Positions 31,265-42,486 of a stretch of DNA of 64,000 nucleotides are shown piece after piece (within the stretch, counting starts at the first letter, position 1; every line of letters starts with the position of its first letter). The stretch is from positions 310,001 through 374,000 of the forward strand of contig JAUCEF010000003.1 of the NCBI GenBank assembly GCA_033558025.1, in the 5' to 3' direction. Origin of the DNA: Phytophthora sp. 'mugwort'. Its lineage: Eukaryota; Oomycota; Peronosporomycetes; Peronosporales; Peronosporaceae. The notes under the pieces are model-generated. The model was not told the DNA's origin, did no database searches, and saw only the letters and a list, made by a program, of their open reading frames with translations. The translations under genes were made by a program, and so were the position numbers.

Positions 31265-32700
31265 ATGCTCATTCTGAGGACTCGCCGCTATTTTTTGGCT
31301 GAAGTTCAGCAACGGCTTGACCCCAAGGGACGAGCCGTACGCGAGCGTGTAGCTGAGTACCTGGGGGTGTCGGAGAGCACGGTTGCGCGCGTGACTGCCG
31401 TCCGGAACAAGAGTGGTGACGATGCGTTTGCAGTGCCTCCAGCGAAACGTGGGCATCCAGCCAGGACTGAGGTCGAAAAATAACGTGATTATATTACGGT
31501 AATAATAAATGACCATAATTTTAAAAGCAAACCCACATCCTTGAAGATCATTGGGGAGCTAAAACTTCTGACAGGTGTAGCCATCCCGGATCGGACCATG
31601 CGAGACGAGTTGAAGAGGATGGATGTATCTTACATCCGTGGCCTCAAAAGCGATCGAGGGAGGATTCAGAGGTAAATGTGGCGTATAGGAATGTATATCT
31701 AGAGAAGAAGATGTCCAATGTATCGGCCCATAACTACCCAAGGTAACGGAGGTATATTTAGATGAAAGCTACTGCAACGTGAATCACATAGCTGGAGCAA
31801 CTTGGTTTGTTAAGAACTCACCTCGCTACGTTGCTAGCGGTCGGGGTAGCGGTACTGTATCGTCGGCGCTGGCGCCGTGCTGAAGATGCGTGGGCGTCTA
31901 CACGCGGAATGGATACATGGGTCCATCAGGAGCTGGGCTGCGCACATGAAGGCTATGGACGACACGGACTACCACGGCAACTTTACGGACGAGCTGTTCA
32001 AGGCGTGGTTTGAAAACCTTTCAGGCTGTTACAGATGACGTACGGGCCATGCCGAATCCACATGGACGGCGCGGCCTACCACAAGGTCATTGAGGACCCG
32101 GCGCCTTCAAGCTCGAAATCGAAGGCGGTGGTCGTGGAGTGGCTGCATGGGCACGGCGTGACGGTGACTGTTAAGGAGTACAAGAAGAAGAAGCTAGAGC
32201 GCTTCATTGCACAGGTAAGAGGACGACGCCATGTACTCGCTGTGAAGTATTTGCTAACACCTGTATGTAGGCCAAACCTCCTACAACATACAGGACCGTG
32301 TCCAAGGCCCAGCAGTACGGACACTAAGTCCTCTTCACGCCCCCTATCACCCAGAACTGCAACCGATCGAGCTGATATGGGGGGCGATGAAGAACAGAAT
32401 TGCGATGGACCCGCCGGCTTCGTTGGTCGACTTGGGCGTCAAGATAACTGCAGCCCTGGAAGCAATTACGAAGCATGAGTGGTTTGGTGCCTACAAGAAG
32501 GTACGGAAGCAGGAGATAGCGTATCTGGAGGAAAAGCCTCCGCCAGTGTTGATACCGACGCCAACCTTGCAGGAGCTGCAGGATACTGCCAGCGACACCA
32601 CAAGCACAGCTATCAGCCACGATCCGGATGGCACAACGCAACTTACGAGTTGGAGGAGTACGATATCGCGCTTTAATATATTCAAAGGTTACTTGTTGAT
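31265..32700 (+). pseudogene. Tc1/mariner-type (IS630 superfamily) transposase
   Basis: The N-terminal helix-turn-helix reads RERVAEYLGVSESTVARV (31265-31480). Later frames give EVYLDESYCNVNHIAGATW (first catalytic Asp, about 31750), PCRIHMDGAAYHKV (second Asp, about 32042) and PELQPIELIWGAMKNRI (Glu, about 32345). This is the full D, D, E set in order. A likely intron lies at about 32215-32269 (CAG/GTAAGAGG to TGTAG/GCC). Frames break between HTH and core, so the copy seems inactive. It sits between the Gypsy D protease and the Gypsy E reverse transcriptase. Confidence 0.72.
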
Positions 32701-33230
32701 CTCTTAGTTTGTAATAATGCAGGTTGTGTAGTTTACTGTTGGGGTCCAATCAGAAACAGCTGGTGAGCACATAGCCCCGTACGATTTTGGCGTTCGCGGG
32801 AGACGTCGTTTAGTTTGATAATAGAATTTGACGGAGTATGTGTTCAGACGGACGAATGCGCTCAAATCAAAGAGCAGATCTCGAACGATGTGACGATAGT
32901 CGTTTTGTCCGAATTAACCAGGTGGATCAAATGTTATGATCATTCAAAAAAACATTCTGGTGTATCAGTTCATCCTACCAGGACAATAATTTAGAGGCAT
33001 GAACGATCTCGGACTAGGGTTGCAGCCAGCATTGCTCAGCAGCAATCGTTTTACTCGCTGATAGCTGGAGAAACGAGAGTATTTCGCTGAAATAAATGGC
33101 GTCGACTGCTTAAGAAGTCTCAAGAGGTGGAGTACGTGTCGTCGTTTAGCCTAGAGGTGTTGCAGTAATTACTCGTGCTAAAGACTTGAGGATTTCAAGG
33201 ACCATCCTGTTTCCCCCTACTTGTGCAAAT
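32701..33230. other. No recognised feature
   Basis: The stretch has stops in all frames and no motif until DHPVFP-like coding just before 33230, which begins Gypsy E pol. It may hold the lost right end of the mariner element. Confidence 0.4.
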
Positions 33231-34400
33231 ATCCTATGTCCGTTCCGGCAAAAACTTCCTGCCAACCTTCCAGCTATATCCCACGGAGAGTATGAGATGG
33301 ACGTGAAAAGCGAGGAAGCCGTGTTCCGTCAGCAGTGGGCGATAATCTCCAGAACAAGAGGCTGAGATTATGCGTTGGGTTCGTGGGATGGAAAGCTGCC
33401 GGTCTAATTCCGACCGTGTACATCGCCTCATGGTGCTCAGACGTTTTGCGTCCGCAAACCCGACGGATGGCGGATTGTGCATGACTTCCGTGTAATGAAT
33501 TTGAACAAAATGTCCGACGAACGATGCCGATGGCTCGGAAAGATAAAATTATGGAGCAGATGGAAGGTGCACATTACTTCTCGTGCCTTGACTTGCTCAG
33601 CGGCTACTACCAGTTCAGATGAGAGAGAGAGTGACATCCCTTACACAGCGATCCAGACACCCGATGGACTGTACGAGTACTTGATTGTTCCAATGGGGTT
33701 ATCTAACGCTCCTGCCACTTTCAACTCTGGAATTCGACGAGTTTTACATGACCTGATAGATATTTGCCAGAGCTATTTCGACGACATGTACGTTGTTATG
33801 TTTACGCGGAGTTCGAACTTGCAGGAACATTTGGATGCACTGGATCAAAATTTTGCCAGGTTGTACGAACACAAGTGTTTCGGCAAACGGAGCAAGTGTG
33901 TTTTCTGCGCGTCTTCGATACCATGTTTGGCCGATATCGTAGGCCTTGATGGCGTCCCGATCAACTCTGACAAGGTGCGGGTGATTCAGGAGTGGCCGCG
34001 ACCAGCTACTAAGCATGACTTGCAATCATTTCTTGGTACTGCTGCGTACGTTCAGCGATTTGTCACAAGTTCGCGGAAGATGCGGGGCCCCTGTACCGCT
34101 TTTTCTTGCGGATGGATGTCTCAGATTTCCCCATGGGCGGGGTCATTTACCAGAAAGAGGTGCGGAATGGTGTCGAGATTGAAAGACCAGTTGCATTTGG
34201 TGGCCGCAAATACAAAGCTGCCGAGTCGAACTATTCCATCGAGAAAAGGAGCTACCAGCCATCTTGTTTGTCCTTCGTACTTGGAGGGTCTACCTGCTCG
34301 ACAGACCTTTCATCGTCGAGACAGATCACAAAAGCTTGGAGATTGTTTCTCAGCAAAAATCGATATCTCGACGAACTAGCGGAATAACAATTAGAGATTC
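33231..34400 (+). pseudogene. Gypsy E reverse transcriptase and RNase H
   Basis: Broken frames give TFCVRKPDGGWRIVHDFRVMN near 33440-33500, HYFSCLDLLSGYYQFR near 33570-33620, GLYEYLIVPMGLSNAPATFN near 33670-33730 and the catalytic CQSYFDDMYV at about 33767. RNase H follows with EIERPVAFGGRKYKAAESNY and a block equivalent to FIVETDHKSLEIV at 34300-34345. The sequence differs clearly from copies A and G, so this is a second Gypsy lineage. A deletion or shift near 34085 removes part of the connection region. Confidence 0.78.
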
Positions 34401-34659
34401 GGTACATCAAAGGGAAGCACAACGGTGTAGCTGATGGCATATCTCGAAGGCCTGGTTTTGTGTCTGCTACTCGGTCCGTTACGTTAGCAGTGTTTTCGAC
34501 TCGCCGACAAGTACCCAACGCGTTGATGGCTCACTGGCCGCTGTGACTGAGGCTATTAGGCGGTATAGTGAAGATGACACGACCAAAGCACTGCTTCGAT
34601 TACTGAACCCGAGCACGTTTGAAGAAAATGATGAGTAGATCCAGATCACAGCACCACGG

Positions 34660-36047
34660 TAACTGGATCGATACTCATTGAGTGATGGACGATTGTACCA
34701 TCAGGCGGGACACCACGCTGTACCTCGGCTCGTACTGCCACAAGCTCGGGAGTTGTTGGGGCATGTCTTTGAGGAATTTCACGACAGTCTGGTGTATGGC
34801 CACCCGGGTTTTGATCGTACTTGCCGGCTATTGCCGTCTATTGAAGAAGATAATTTCTGGCCTCGAATGCTCAGAGATATTGCAAAGTATGTCAAGGGCT
34901 GTGAAGTCTGTGCTCGAAGCAAGACTCGTAACGAGATACCTCCGGGACTGTTGAACAGCCACGACATTCCACTTCAGCGGTGGAGTCACAGTGCAATAGA
35001 CTTCATTACCAGCCTGACAACGACGCCTCGTGGATTCAATAGCGTGATGGTTGTTATTGATCATTTGACGAAGCGAGCTCATTTTTTTGCCGGGAAGGTC
35101 TCCGATAAGGCAAGCGACGTCGCTACGGTTCCATAAGGAGATTATTTTTCGACTTCATGGCCTGCCGAATATGGTTGTATCCGACCGAGATGCTAGCTCA
35201 CGTCGACCTTTTGGAAATCATTCTGCAAGCTATTAGGAGTGGAGCAAAAGATGACAACAGCGTTCAGACCGCAAGGAGACGGCTAAGTAAGCGACTCAAT
35301 CAGACGTTGGAGAACTATTTGAGAGCCTTCTTGAACGCAGACTCGGACGACTGGGATCCTAAACTCTGGCTGAAAATTGCTTACGATGCTCGGTTTCAGT
35401 CATCGATAAAAATGTCTCCGTTTGAGGCAGCCATCGGATACATTCCGCGTACTCCTGCGACTGTACGTCTTCCACATAGTTCTGATAAGGCCCGCACGTC
35501 AAAGCACCCGGAGTTCATTGCGCGGCAGGCGGATATACTGGCTAAAGCTCGACGTAGCATTTCAGAAGCTCAGGATCGAATGGCTGAACATTACAACAAG
35601 AATCGAAAAGCTCAGACCTTCAGCTTTGGTGTTGAAGTTTTCCTTTCCGGGCAACACATATCAACACGCCCCCTGGGAACAACAAAGAAGAAGCTGGGAG
35701 CTCGATGCGTGGGGCCATTTGAGGTTGCAACATGCATCGGCGTGGCTACTACCAACTCAGACTCCGGCCAAACTTGCGAATGCATCCTGTTTTCCACACC
35801 AGTCTGCTCAAACCGTATATCGCCAAACAGTATCGACGACCGGAACAAAAGCTTTTCCGAGTACGACTTTCAGATGGATCCGAAGGAGAGCCCGTCCAAG
35901 ATGTCATCGGCTACAAAAGATACGAGGGCCGACAACTTCACAATATCAATGGCTCGGTCAAGCCAAGACGACCTGGGAGTCAGCGGCCAACCTCTCCTCA
36001 ATCGTTGGGCTCATCGACGTTATCATGCACGGCAACGGGGGGGGGAT
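34660..36047 (+). pseudogene. Gypsy E integrase and C-terminal region
   Basis: Shows LVYGHPGFDRTCRLL with VKGCEVCARSKTRNEIP (zinc-binding His and CxxC) and HSAIDFITSLTTTPRGFNS, VMVVIDHLTKRAHFF (catalytic core). After a shift near 35130, the 35157 frame continues with WDPKLWLKIAYDARFQSSIK and MSPFEAAIGYIPRTPAT, then a basic AEHYNKNRKAQ segment. The open frame runs on into the LTR up to 36275, but that end is read-through, not protein sequence of the element. Confidence 0.72.
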
Positions 36048-36473
36048 CTTCAATGTGAAGCACATGGGCACGAGATGAGATTTGGAGCTGCCAACACCGT
36101 GGCAATCGATCAGCAAGGAAACTGTGCGAACCGTGAGCGATGCCAGCATCTGGATGAAGTTGAGGATTCACGAGAAGAGGTGTGCTTGAAGGCATACATG
36201 GAAGTTATACATATCTGCATGCAAACGAGAGTAGTAAGTATCTCGTACGACCACTGGGGGGGGGGGGGGGCATAGGGACTACACAGGAGAACTAGGAAGA
36301 AAAACGTACGAAGGTGCTTAACTCAATCAATCTCAATTTACCTGTTCAAGAAAAACCAGTACTGACTGTTAACTGCGACGGCATCTTGCCCGAGTTCTTC
36401 AGCTATTACTTCCTCTGCTCAAGTGCTACCATATGGTTATACTCCTATCGTGACGACGCTATTGCTGTGCGAT
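36048..36473 (+). repeat. Gypsy LTR, family B/E, 3' copy
   Basis: Matches 24228-24640 in reverse orientation over about 400 bp with few differences. Its first bases are altered by a G-run (36038-36046). It follows the integrase of copy E on the same strand, as expected for a 3' LTR. Confidence 0.75.
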
Positions 36474-37083
36474 AGCTGCATTGTGCGCAATGGCAGTTTG
36501 TACTTCGACTTTTCCAGACAATTTTTTGTAGGCGTGTGAATCCGCTTTGTGATGACGTTCGACGCCATGTACAAAACACCATGTGCCTATCCGTGATCTC
36601 CAACTGCACCAGCATCTTCTTGTCGATGTGCTCTTGCCGATGTGCCGCATCAGGAAGAACTCGTTTGAGATGGCCGCCTCTGCACTCCTGGTACACAAAG
36701 TGGTAATATCTGATCGTATCTAACCGAAAAAATGGTTTCTGCTGTTTCTATTAGTTTGATTCGTCAAAATCTGTGAATGATATTTCCATACTCACCGACA
36801 CTATTCGCAATTGAGGCAGCCATGTCGGCTCCGAGATAGAGTCGAGCTAGAAATTCGGCTGGCATCGAGTTGAATCGAATCAAATGTCTCGGCTCGTTCC
36901 TCACTGCATTGCTTGGCAGGTCCAGCTAACTGAGACATGCAGATTCTGAAGCGTTGTTTACACGATTAAACCACCCCACCATGATGAACCCAAGTGGAAT
37001 TTTATGTTTTATCCAACTAGCATTCCCATCTTTGCCCTGTTCATCGAAGTTTCATCGCATCAGTACTCTGTCAGACTGAAAAC
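36474..37083. other. Unrecognised decayed coding, minus strand
   Basis: The minus strand reads EPRHLIRFNSMPAEFLARLY followed by an apparent GTGAGT...TTAG gap and then DIRYYHFVYQECRGGHLKR with AHRQEHIDKKMLVQLEITDR. The pattern of short exon-like pieces suggests a decayed transposase, but I cannot place it. The right end holds the 3' flank of the AP-3 gene, with a possible GTAAGT at 37074-37079. Confidence 0.35.
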
Positions 37084-40000
37084 TTACGCAACTTGAAGGG
37101 GGAGAGCTCGCTTGATGCCTGTGGAGAGTCGCTGGGCAAGCACAGAGTCACGCATAGCAACAAGAAGCCGCCCCTTACCACTCTGAAGCTGGATTTCCAA
37201 GCCGATCAAAACATTTTCTGCACTGGCGTCCCCACTGCGGAAACGACCTGCAAACTTACACTTGCCCACGATGCCATTCATGTTGTTGATCTCATAGACC
37301 TGAGCCACGTTGCAGTCCTTCTGTACGGCTTGCACAACAGCATTCATCTGAACCGGAATTGGTAGCGTAAATTCACTGGTGTGGAGAGAAGTTGAGTCAG
37401 CCATCGAGATACGACGCTCGAAATCCTCCAGACTTATCTGCTGAGGCACGAAAAGCTCGCCGACAACAGGACAAAGGTCCACGTCATACTTGTCTCCACT
37501 CGTAGTGATCTCTAGTGGAACATTGTCAAGACGACCCTGGAAATCCACTTGAAGTTGAGCCATGGAACTCGAACCGCCAGGGAACAATACAGGTAGCTCT
37601 GGGAACGACACAACTTGCTGAGAGTTCTTGCCAATAACCTGGATACGCGAAATGGGTTCATTTGAGTTGTTCGCGAGCCACAGCTGGATCACATTCATGC
37701 CTGGTGAGTGCGTTGAAGGCTGCCGAAGGAACGCGTAGTGGACGTCCAAGCCATTACCAGCCAGAGAAGACAACAGTTCATGTCGCGGAGGTGGCGTGGT
37801 CGAAGAAGAGACGCTAAGGCTCATCAAATCACCCAAAAGATTCGAAGTCGGGCCTGTTGAAGAAGCCATGGGAGTAAAAGCTTGCATCGGAGGGGGGGTT
37901 ATTGGGGTCATTCCTGGCGAGCCCAAGAGATCAAGCGGGTCAAATGAACTTGCCGGCTTCGCTTTCTTAGGTTGCGAGCGTCTTTGCGGTGACTTTGTCT
38001 TCCCACTCTTCTGTTGTCGGCGTGAAGGCTCTACGTCCTCTGATGATTCGTCCGATCCGTTTTCTTCGGATGATGAAGCTTCACTTTCTGATCCAGAGTT
38101 CGATGAAGCCGACTCGGAGTCAGACTCACTAACTTCACTGCTGCCACTTTCAGAGTCGTACCCCGAGCCGCTTCCAGATTCCGATCTAGACTCGGGCTCA
38201 GAGTCGGAAGCGGACTCGGACGCTGACGACTCCGATCCCGAGCTCTCGTCGCTGTAAAACCCCTTAGAGCCACTTTCCTTCTTCTTCGTAGACTTGGAAC
38301 CATGACGGGAAGGACCGCTGCGGGGTTTGCTCTCGACAACAGATGATTCGTCACGCAGTGAACGATCCGGCTTGGCACAACGCCACTCAGGTAGTGCGAG
38401 ATATCCCGGGACACTGTGACGCACAACGTTCGAAAGCGAGCCGAGCGTGAAGCGCGTCTTGTTCTCGTCGTCATATCCAATCAACGGCGCAGGTTTCTTG
38501 CTACCAAACAACTTGTGAGGGTTCACAATGCTTGCATCTCCAGAAAGAGCAGCACGAATCAAACGGGCGCGATCGCGAACATCGTAGTCGATGTCAAACT
38601 TGCACAGCTCAATCACATACTGAAGCAGCAGTTGAATGGTGCGTTTCTGTGGCTCACGAAGTCCCAGCTTCACTGCAAGATTGAGAAGCTGAAGACGCAC
38701 TTCCGTCGATTCATCCGAAAAGTCCTTAACCAGCAAGCGGAGTGATTCAGCCGCACAGGTCGTCCCGTTGCCATCGTCGTTGAACTCACCAAGCATCCAC
38801 ACGATCGAAGCACGAGCCAACGGACTAGTCACACGTCCAGTCACCATCATTGCAGCCAAAGAGCGTACCACAAGAAGACGGTCCTTCTTGATAGCCTGTT
38901 GCTGAAGTAATTGGCGAATCACCACGACGCTCTCCGCGACGACTTGCTCGTTAGATGACTGCACCAGACGCATCAGGCCGCTCAAACAGCGTTCCGCGAC
39001 CGACGGCATGGCGTCTGCCACACGTCCAAGAGCACGCACAGTCATCGTCACGAACGACTTGTCCACATGACGCACGTACGCTTGGAATTCGCGCAGGATG
39101 ATGCTGACATTGTCATTCGTCACGAGCGACGTCAAAATCTCCAGTTTCAGCTTGCGGGCGTACGCTGGATCTGTCGCACGCACAAAAAACTCCTGTAGGA
39201 ATGGACGAAACATGTCCGGACGCGACGTCGCCATGGACGAAATCACTGACAATACGACGTACTGAATTTCGCGTTGGTTGCGCATGATACGCACCAATGA
39301 CTTGCCAATAAGTGTGGACGTTGCTACGCTGTGCGTGCCACAATAATAATGCAACGTCGCCACTGCCAGCACCACAGCGCTGTTTCTCGACTTGAGCAGC
39401 GGGATCGACGAGCGCAGCAGCAGACGATGATCTTCATCCAGCTCCTCTCCACCTCCAATACCGCTCGCTAGTGCGTCGCTTCGGAAGACAGAGCCAATCG
39501 AGGGCAGCGCTTCTCCTCTCATATTTCCCCCTCCCAGCATAAACGGCGACTTGTTCGAGAACGAGCTTGAACTTTTCATAAGCCTCTTCTTGTCGTCATC
39601 CGAGTCCGATCCGCTGCCTTCGTCATCTGAATAGAATCCCTTCTTGGTTTTCCTCTTTGGGAACATTTCTTTGACATTCTTGGCCTCCTCCTGCATCGGA
39701 GCTTGGAACTGTTCGCGGCAGTATCTGATGAGCACATTTAACGTCACTGTCTGTCCCCACTCGTCGATATCTGCCAATAAATGGCAGAGTTTCCGAAAAG
39801 GACGATGCAGCAGGTCCAGCCGATCCGGACACACCTCGTTCAATGCCTGGACGGCGCTGCCCAGCACCATCGTGCTCGAGTCGTTCAGTAGTGTGCCGAT
39901 GATCTCCGCCAGCACGTCCTTCTGCTCGGGATCCACTGCGTACACCTTGCTGATGGCATTCGTGGCGCATTTCCGGACATACGCGGACTCGTCGGCCGCA

Positions 40001-40431
40001 CACTTGCGGATGGCGATGAGCTGGATCTGCAGGATATCGCGGACCCGGATACTGGTCATCACGCGTAAGGCCAGCGCCCGGATGAGCTGGTTCTGGTCCG
40101 CCAGGTCCTTCTGGAAGCTGTTGATACTGAGCAGCGCCAGCTCACGGCACTGCGAGTTGGCGTCCGCGTAGTGTACCAGATACATGTACACGAGTTTCTT
40201 GACCTCGACGCTGGCCACGATCACGTTCTTGACCACGTCTGCGAAGAAGGGCGACACGTCCTCGCCCTTGGAGATGCTGGCGAGAAGTGCCTTCATGGCC
40301 TCGAGCTTCTCAGCGTGACCAGCGACGCCTAGTTTGTTGTCCAGCAGCTTGCGGATGCGGTCCAGGTTCATGCTCTCCTCAAAGAAGTGCGCGTCGCCCG
40401 TAATGCCCTTCATACCCATTGCCATCGCCAT
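37084..40431 (-). CDS. AP3B: AP-3 adaptor complex subunit beta
   Basis: A single long exon. The frame opens at 40491, but the ATG at 40431 (MAMAMGMKGITGDAHFFEES) is the better start, giving about 1115 residues. Residues from about 20 to 600 are adaptin N-terminal HEAT repeats, including KKLVYMYLVHYADANSQCRE, LALLSINSFQKDL and ALRVMTSIRVRDI. A hinge of about 110 residues is rich in S, E and D and holds lysine clusters. Near its end is FDPLDLLGSP, reminiscent of a clathrin-box region. The C-terminal part (MNVIQLWLANNSNEPISRIQ onward) is the ear region. AP-3 sorts cargo from endosomes to vacuole/lysosome-type organelles. The full length and lack of breaks mark it as a working host gene. Confidence 0.93.
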   Translation of the reverse strand: MAMAMGMKGITGDAHFFEESMNLDRIRKLLDNKLGVAGHAEKLEAMKALLASISKGEDVSPFFADVVKNVIVASVEVKKLVYMYLVHYADANSQCRELALLSINSFQKDLADQNQLIRALALRVMTSIRVRDILQIQLIAIRKCAADESAYVRKCATNAISKVYAVDPEQKDVLAEIIGTLLNDSSTMVLGSAVQALNEVCPDRLDLLHRPFRKLCHLLADIDEWGQTVTLNVLIRYCREQFQAPMQEEAKNVKEMFPKRKTKKGFYSDDEGSGSDSDDDKKRLMKSSSSFSNKSPFMLGGGNMRGEALPSIGSVFRSDALASGIGGGEELDEDHRLLLRSSIPLLKSRNSAVVLAVATLHYYCGTHSVATSTLIGKSLVRIMRNQREIQYVVLSVISSMATSRPDMFRPFLQEFFVRATDPAYARKLKLEILTSLVTNDNVSIILREFQAYVRHVDKSFVTMTVRALGRVADAMPSVAERCLSGLMRLVQSSNEQVVAESVVVIRQLLQQQAIKKDRLLVVRSLAAMMVTGRVTSPLARASIVWMLGEFNDDGNGTTCAAESLRLLVKDFSDESTEVRLQLLNLAVKLGLREPQKRTIQLLLQYVIELCKFDIDYDVRDRARLIRAALSGDASIVNPHKLFGSKKPAPLIGYDDENKTRFTLGSLSNVVRHSVPGYLALPEWRCAKPDRSLRDESSVVESKPRSGPSRHGSKSTKKKESGSKGFYSDESSGSESSASESASDSEPESRSESGSGSGYDSESGSSEVSESDSESASSNSGSESEASSSEENGSDESSEDVEPSRRQQKSGKTKSPQRRSQPKKAKPASSFDPLDLLGSPGMTPITPPPMQAFTPMASSTGPTSNLLGDLMSLSVSSSTTPPPRHELLSSLAGNGLDVHYAFLRQPSTHSPGMNVIQLWLANNSNEPISRIQVIGKNSQQVVSFPELPVLFPGGSSSMAQLQVDFQGRLDNVPLEITTSGDKYDVDLCPVVGELFVPQQISLEDFERRISMADSTSLHTSEFTLPIPVQMNAVVQAVQKDCNVAQVYEINNMNGIVGKCKFAGRFRSGDASAENVLIGLEIQLQSGKGRLLVAMRDSVLAQRLSTGIKRALPLQVA

Positions 40432-40491
40432 CTTTGGGGCGTGTACGACACAGTGCTCAGAATGCGGAATGATCCAATATGGAGGATCCAA

Positions 40492-41140
40492 AAAGAAGGG
40501 GAAATGATTAGGTACCTATGAATTGGTACACGAATGCGCCCTATATTTTGACAAGCTAGGTACAGAACAAAAAATTAGCTTTTTTGAACACATCTTTTTC
40601 ACGTTTCAAAGCAAATGCTTCTTTGTTACGTCGAAATAATAAAAAATGAAAATCTAAGGAATACCCGTTGTTTAGTGAGCCACTGGGTAAACCTTTCCTG
40701 GCAAATCTGCTGTTCATGTTCATTTCCGGTTTGCTGATTTCTCTGGTATCCGTACACTGTATAATGCGTACCAAGCGCACACCATATCAACCGCAAAACC
40801 CTTCTCCCCCTTTCAGCGTGACGCGCCGCTTACTCGCAATACCATGGACCTGAGATCAAGTGCCGCCCAGTAGCGCCCCCTGGCAGACAATAGATCGACG
40901 TCAGCGAGGGAGATGTGTCCGGTTGGCGAGGAATGGCAGGTGCCCTCCGTCGCAAACGTTGCAGCCTCGACGGATACAACGAGTAGCATGAGCCAGGGCG
41001 GAACACCAACCCGTGTCGTGGCTCCGCAGCCCGAGGAGAGGATGCTCGAATCATGCGATGCCCTCGTTGAGTTCCTTGCACGCTACGCAGCCCGGATGTT
41101 CCAGGTGTGCTAATCATTTTTCAAAGTTTTGATAAGTAGT
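40492..41140. other. Upstream of AP-3 gene, then retroelement remnant
   Basis: The first 100 bp upstream of the AP-3 start include a CCAATATGG-type motif at about 40472 and no clear TATA box. Beyond about 40850 the minus strand has fragments (CNVCDGGHLPFLANRTH) that look like the continuation of the gag-like remnant to the right. Confidence 0.35.
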
Positions 41141-42350
41141 GCCATCTACCAGATAGACAGGACTCGGAGCCTTCAGCGTCTCCATCCTCAGATCAGGAGA
41201 TACCTCCGCCAGCGATGTCATGACAGCTCGGTGTATCATGGTCCGATTTGCTGTCAGAGTATCTCAACCAAGCCGTTCACATGCACCAAGTTCTCTGACC
41301 GCCATAGATGCAGCCTTCGGCTGCAAAGCCTCCACACGAGCCTCTTCGACGCCCTCAAGTTCGATAGCGCCTCGGAACGCTGCTCGGGCGTTGTAATTGG
41401 ACACTCATCTAGCCAATGAGCGCCCCGACAGACCAGACACCCATCTCAAGGACGGGCGCGCACCTTCCTTCCCACTTGGGAAGGCGCAGGCTTGGTATAC
41501 GTTTGGGTCCGTCTCGGCTGTCGTTGCTGAGGTTGCTGTTGCAGCTTTTGCTGCAACGGTGGCTGGGAATGCGCTCGTCCTTGTGACACCAAGCGCTTCG
41601 TCGTTTACGAATAAAATCGCTGCTGAACTCGAGCATGCTCCAATATCAGGTCAAATAGGGCTGCATCATTGGTCTTGCAGTCGCGTCTCTCATACTTTAT
41701 CAGTCTTTCAATATGCTCACGCAGAAGAACAGGCTGGATGTTCACTACCATGATGGCATCCCTGTTTTTCTTGCAACACCTGTAGCCTGGTTGGAGGCAT
41801 CTCCATCCCCAATTAGGGCCTGCAAGCCGTTGTCATCTACGATCTTCGTGAACGACTGAAAGTACTGGAACACGAGAGCGTCGCAGTCGTCAATCTGAAG
41901 GTCCATCTTCAGGTTATGCCGAAACAACGTGGTCACATCAGGAGTGAAGGCGGTTTTGAGAAACCTGCAGTGCTTTTGCACCTGCGCCAGGATCTCATCG
42001 TCCGTCACATCTTCCACCCGTTTCTTCAGTACATATGTACCCAGCGTCCTCAGCACGCGTGGTTTCGACTGAGCCCTTCACGGTTGCCGCGACTCCTTCG
42101 TAGCTCTCGCCAGTCATATTGCGGCGGTGTTGAATTTTCGCCACATACTGCTCCCATTCACGATATCACACGAGGAGGGAGGATTGGTCCCAGCTTGACA
42201 ATTTTGGCGCCTTGATGAACTCGTACACCAGCTGGGACGTGCTCACCTCTACATTCCCGTCCGCGACAAATTCGTAGCGAGTTCCCATCGTAGCTTTCTT
42301 GGAGTGCTCGACTAGCGCCCATTACACCGAACTCGAAGAACTTTGTCAGC
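41141..42350 (-). pseudogene. Gag-like retroelement remnant with zinc knuckle
   Basis: Contains KRVEDVTDDEILAQVQKHCR, FLKTAFTPDVTTLFRHNLKM and IDDCDALVFQYFQSF (42056-41745), a Gag helical region. Around 41400-41450 another frame shows CLVCRGAHWLDEC, a compact CCHC zinc knuckle, followed by PITTPEQRSEAL. Frames are broken and no pol follows. It differs from the other Gag proteins in the window, so it represents a further retroelement family. Confidence 0.6.
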
Positions 42351-42440
42351 CATGTCGTCCTTGCAGCTGCAGTTGTCGTCCCCTTGGCCCGGAGGTTAAC
42401 AAAAGCTCTTTGCCAAGACGCGTAACGTTAAACAAAAACA

Positions 42441-42486
42441 TTCGGCAACAAATCCGGGTATCGCGATACCCGGATTTGTTGCCGAA
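42441..42486. repeat. Perfect 46-bp palindrome
   Basis: Bases 42441-42463 are the exact reverse complement of 42464-42486, with no loop. Ends read TTCGGCAACA...TGTTGCCGAA. It may be a minimal foldback element or two abutting transposon ends. Confidence 0.8.

Noticed and set aside
35157..36275. A 372-residue protein
   Set aside because: The frame begins inside a broken integrase and runs into the 3' LTR; its last 80 residues repeat the LTR reading also found at 24641-24402. It is a read-through of element and LTR.
37796..38257. Acidic 153-residue plus-strand protein opposite the AP-3 hinge
   Set aside because: It arises from the complementary reading of the serine/acid-rich hinge. The AP-3 frame is intact and conserved, so this is a shadow.
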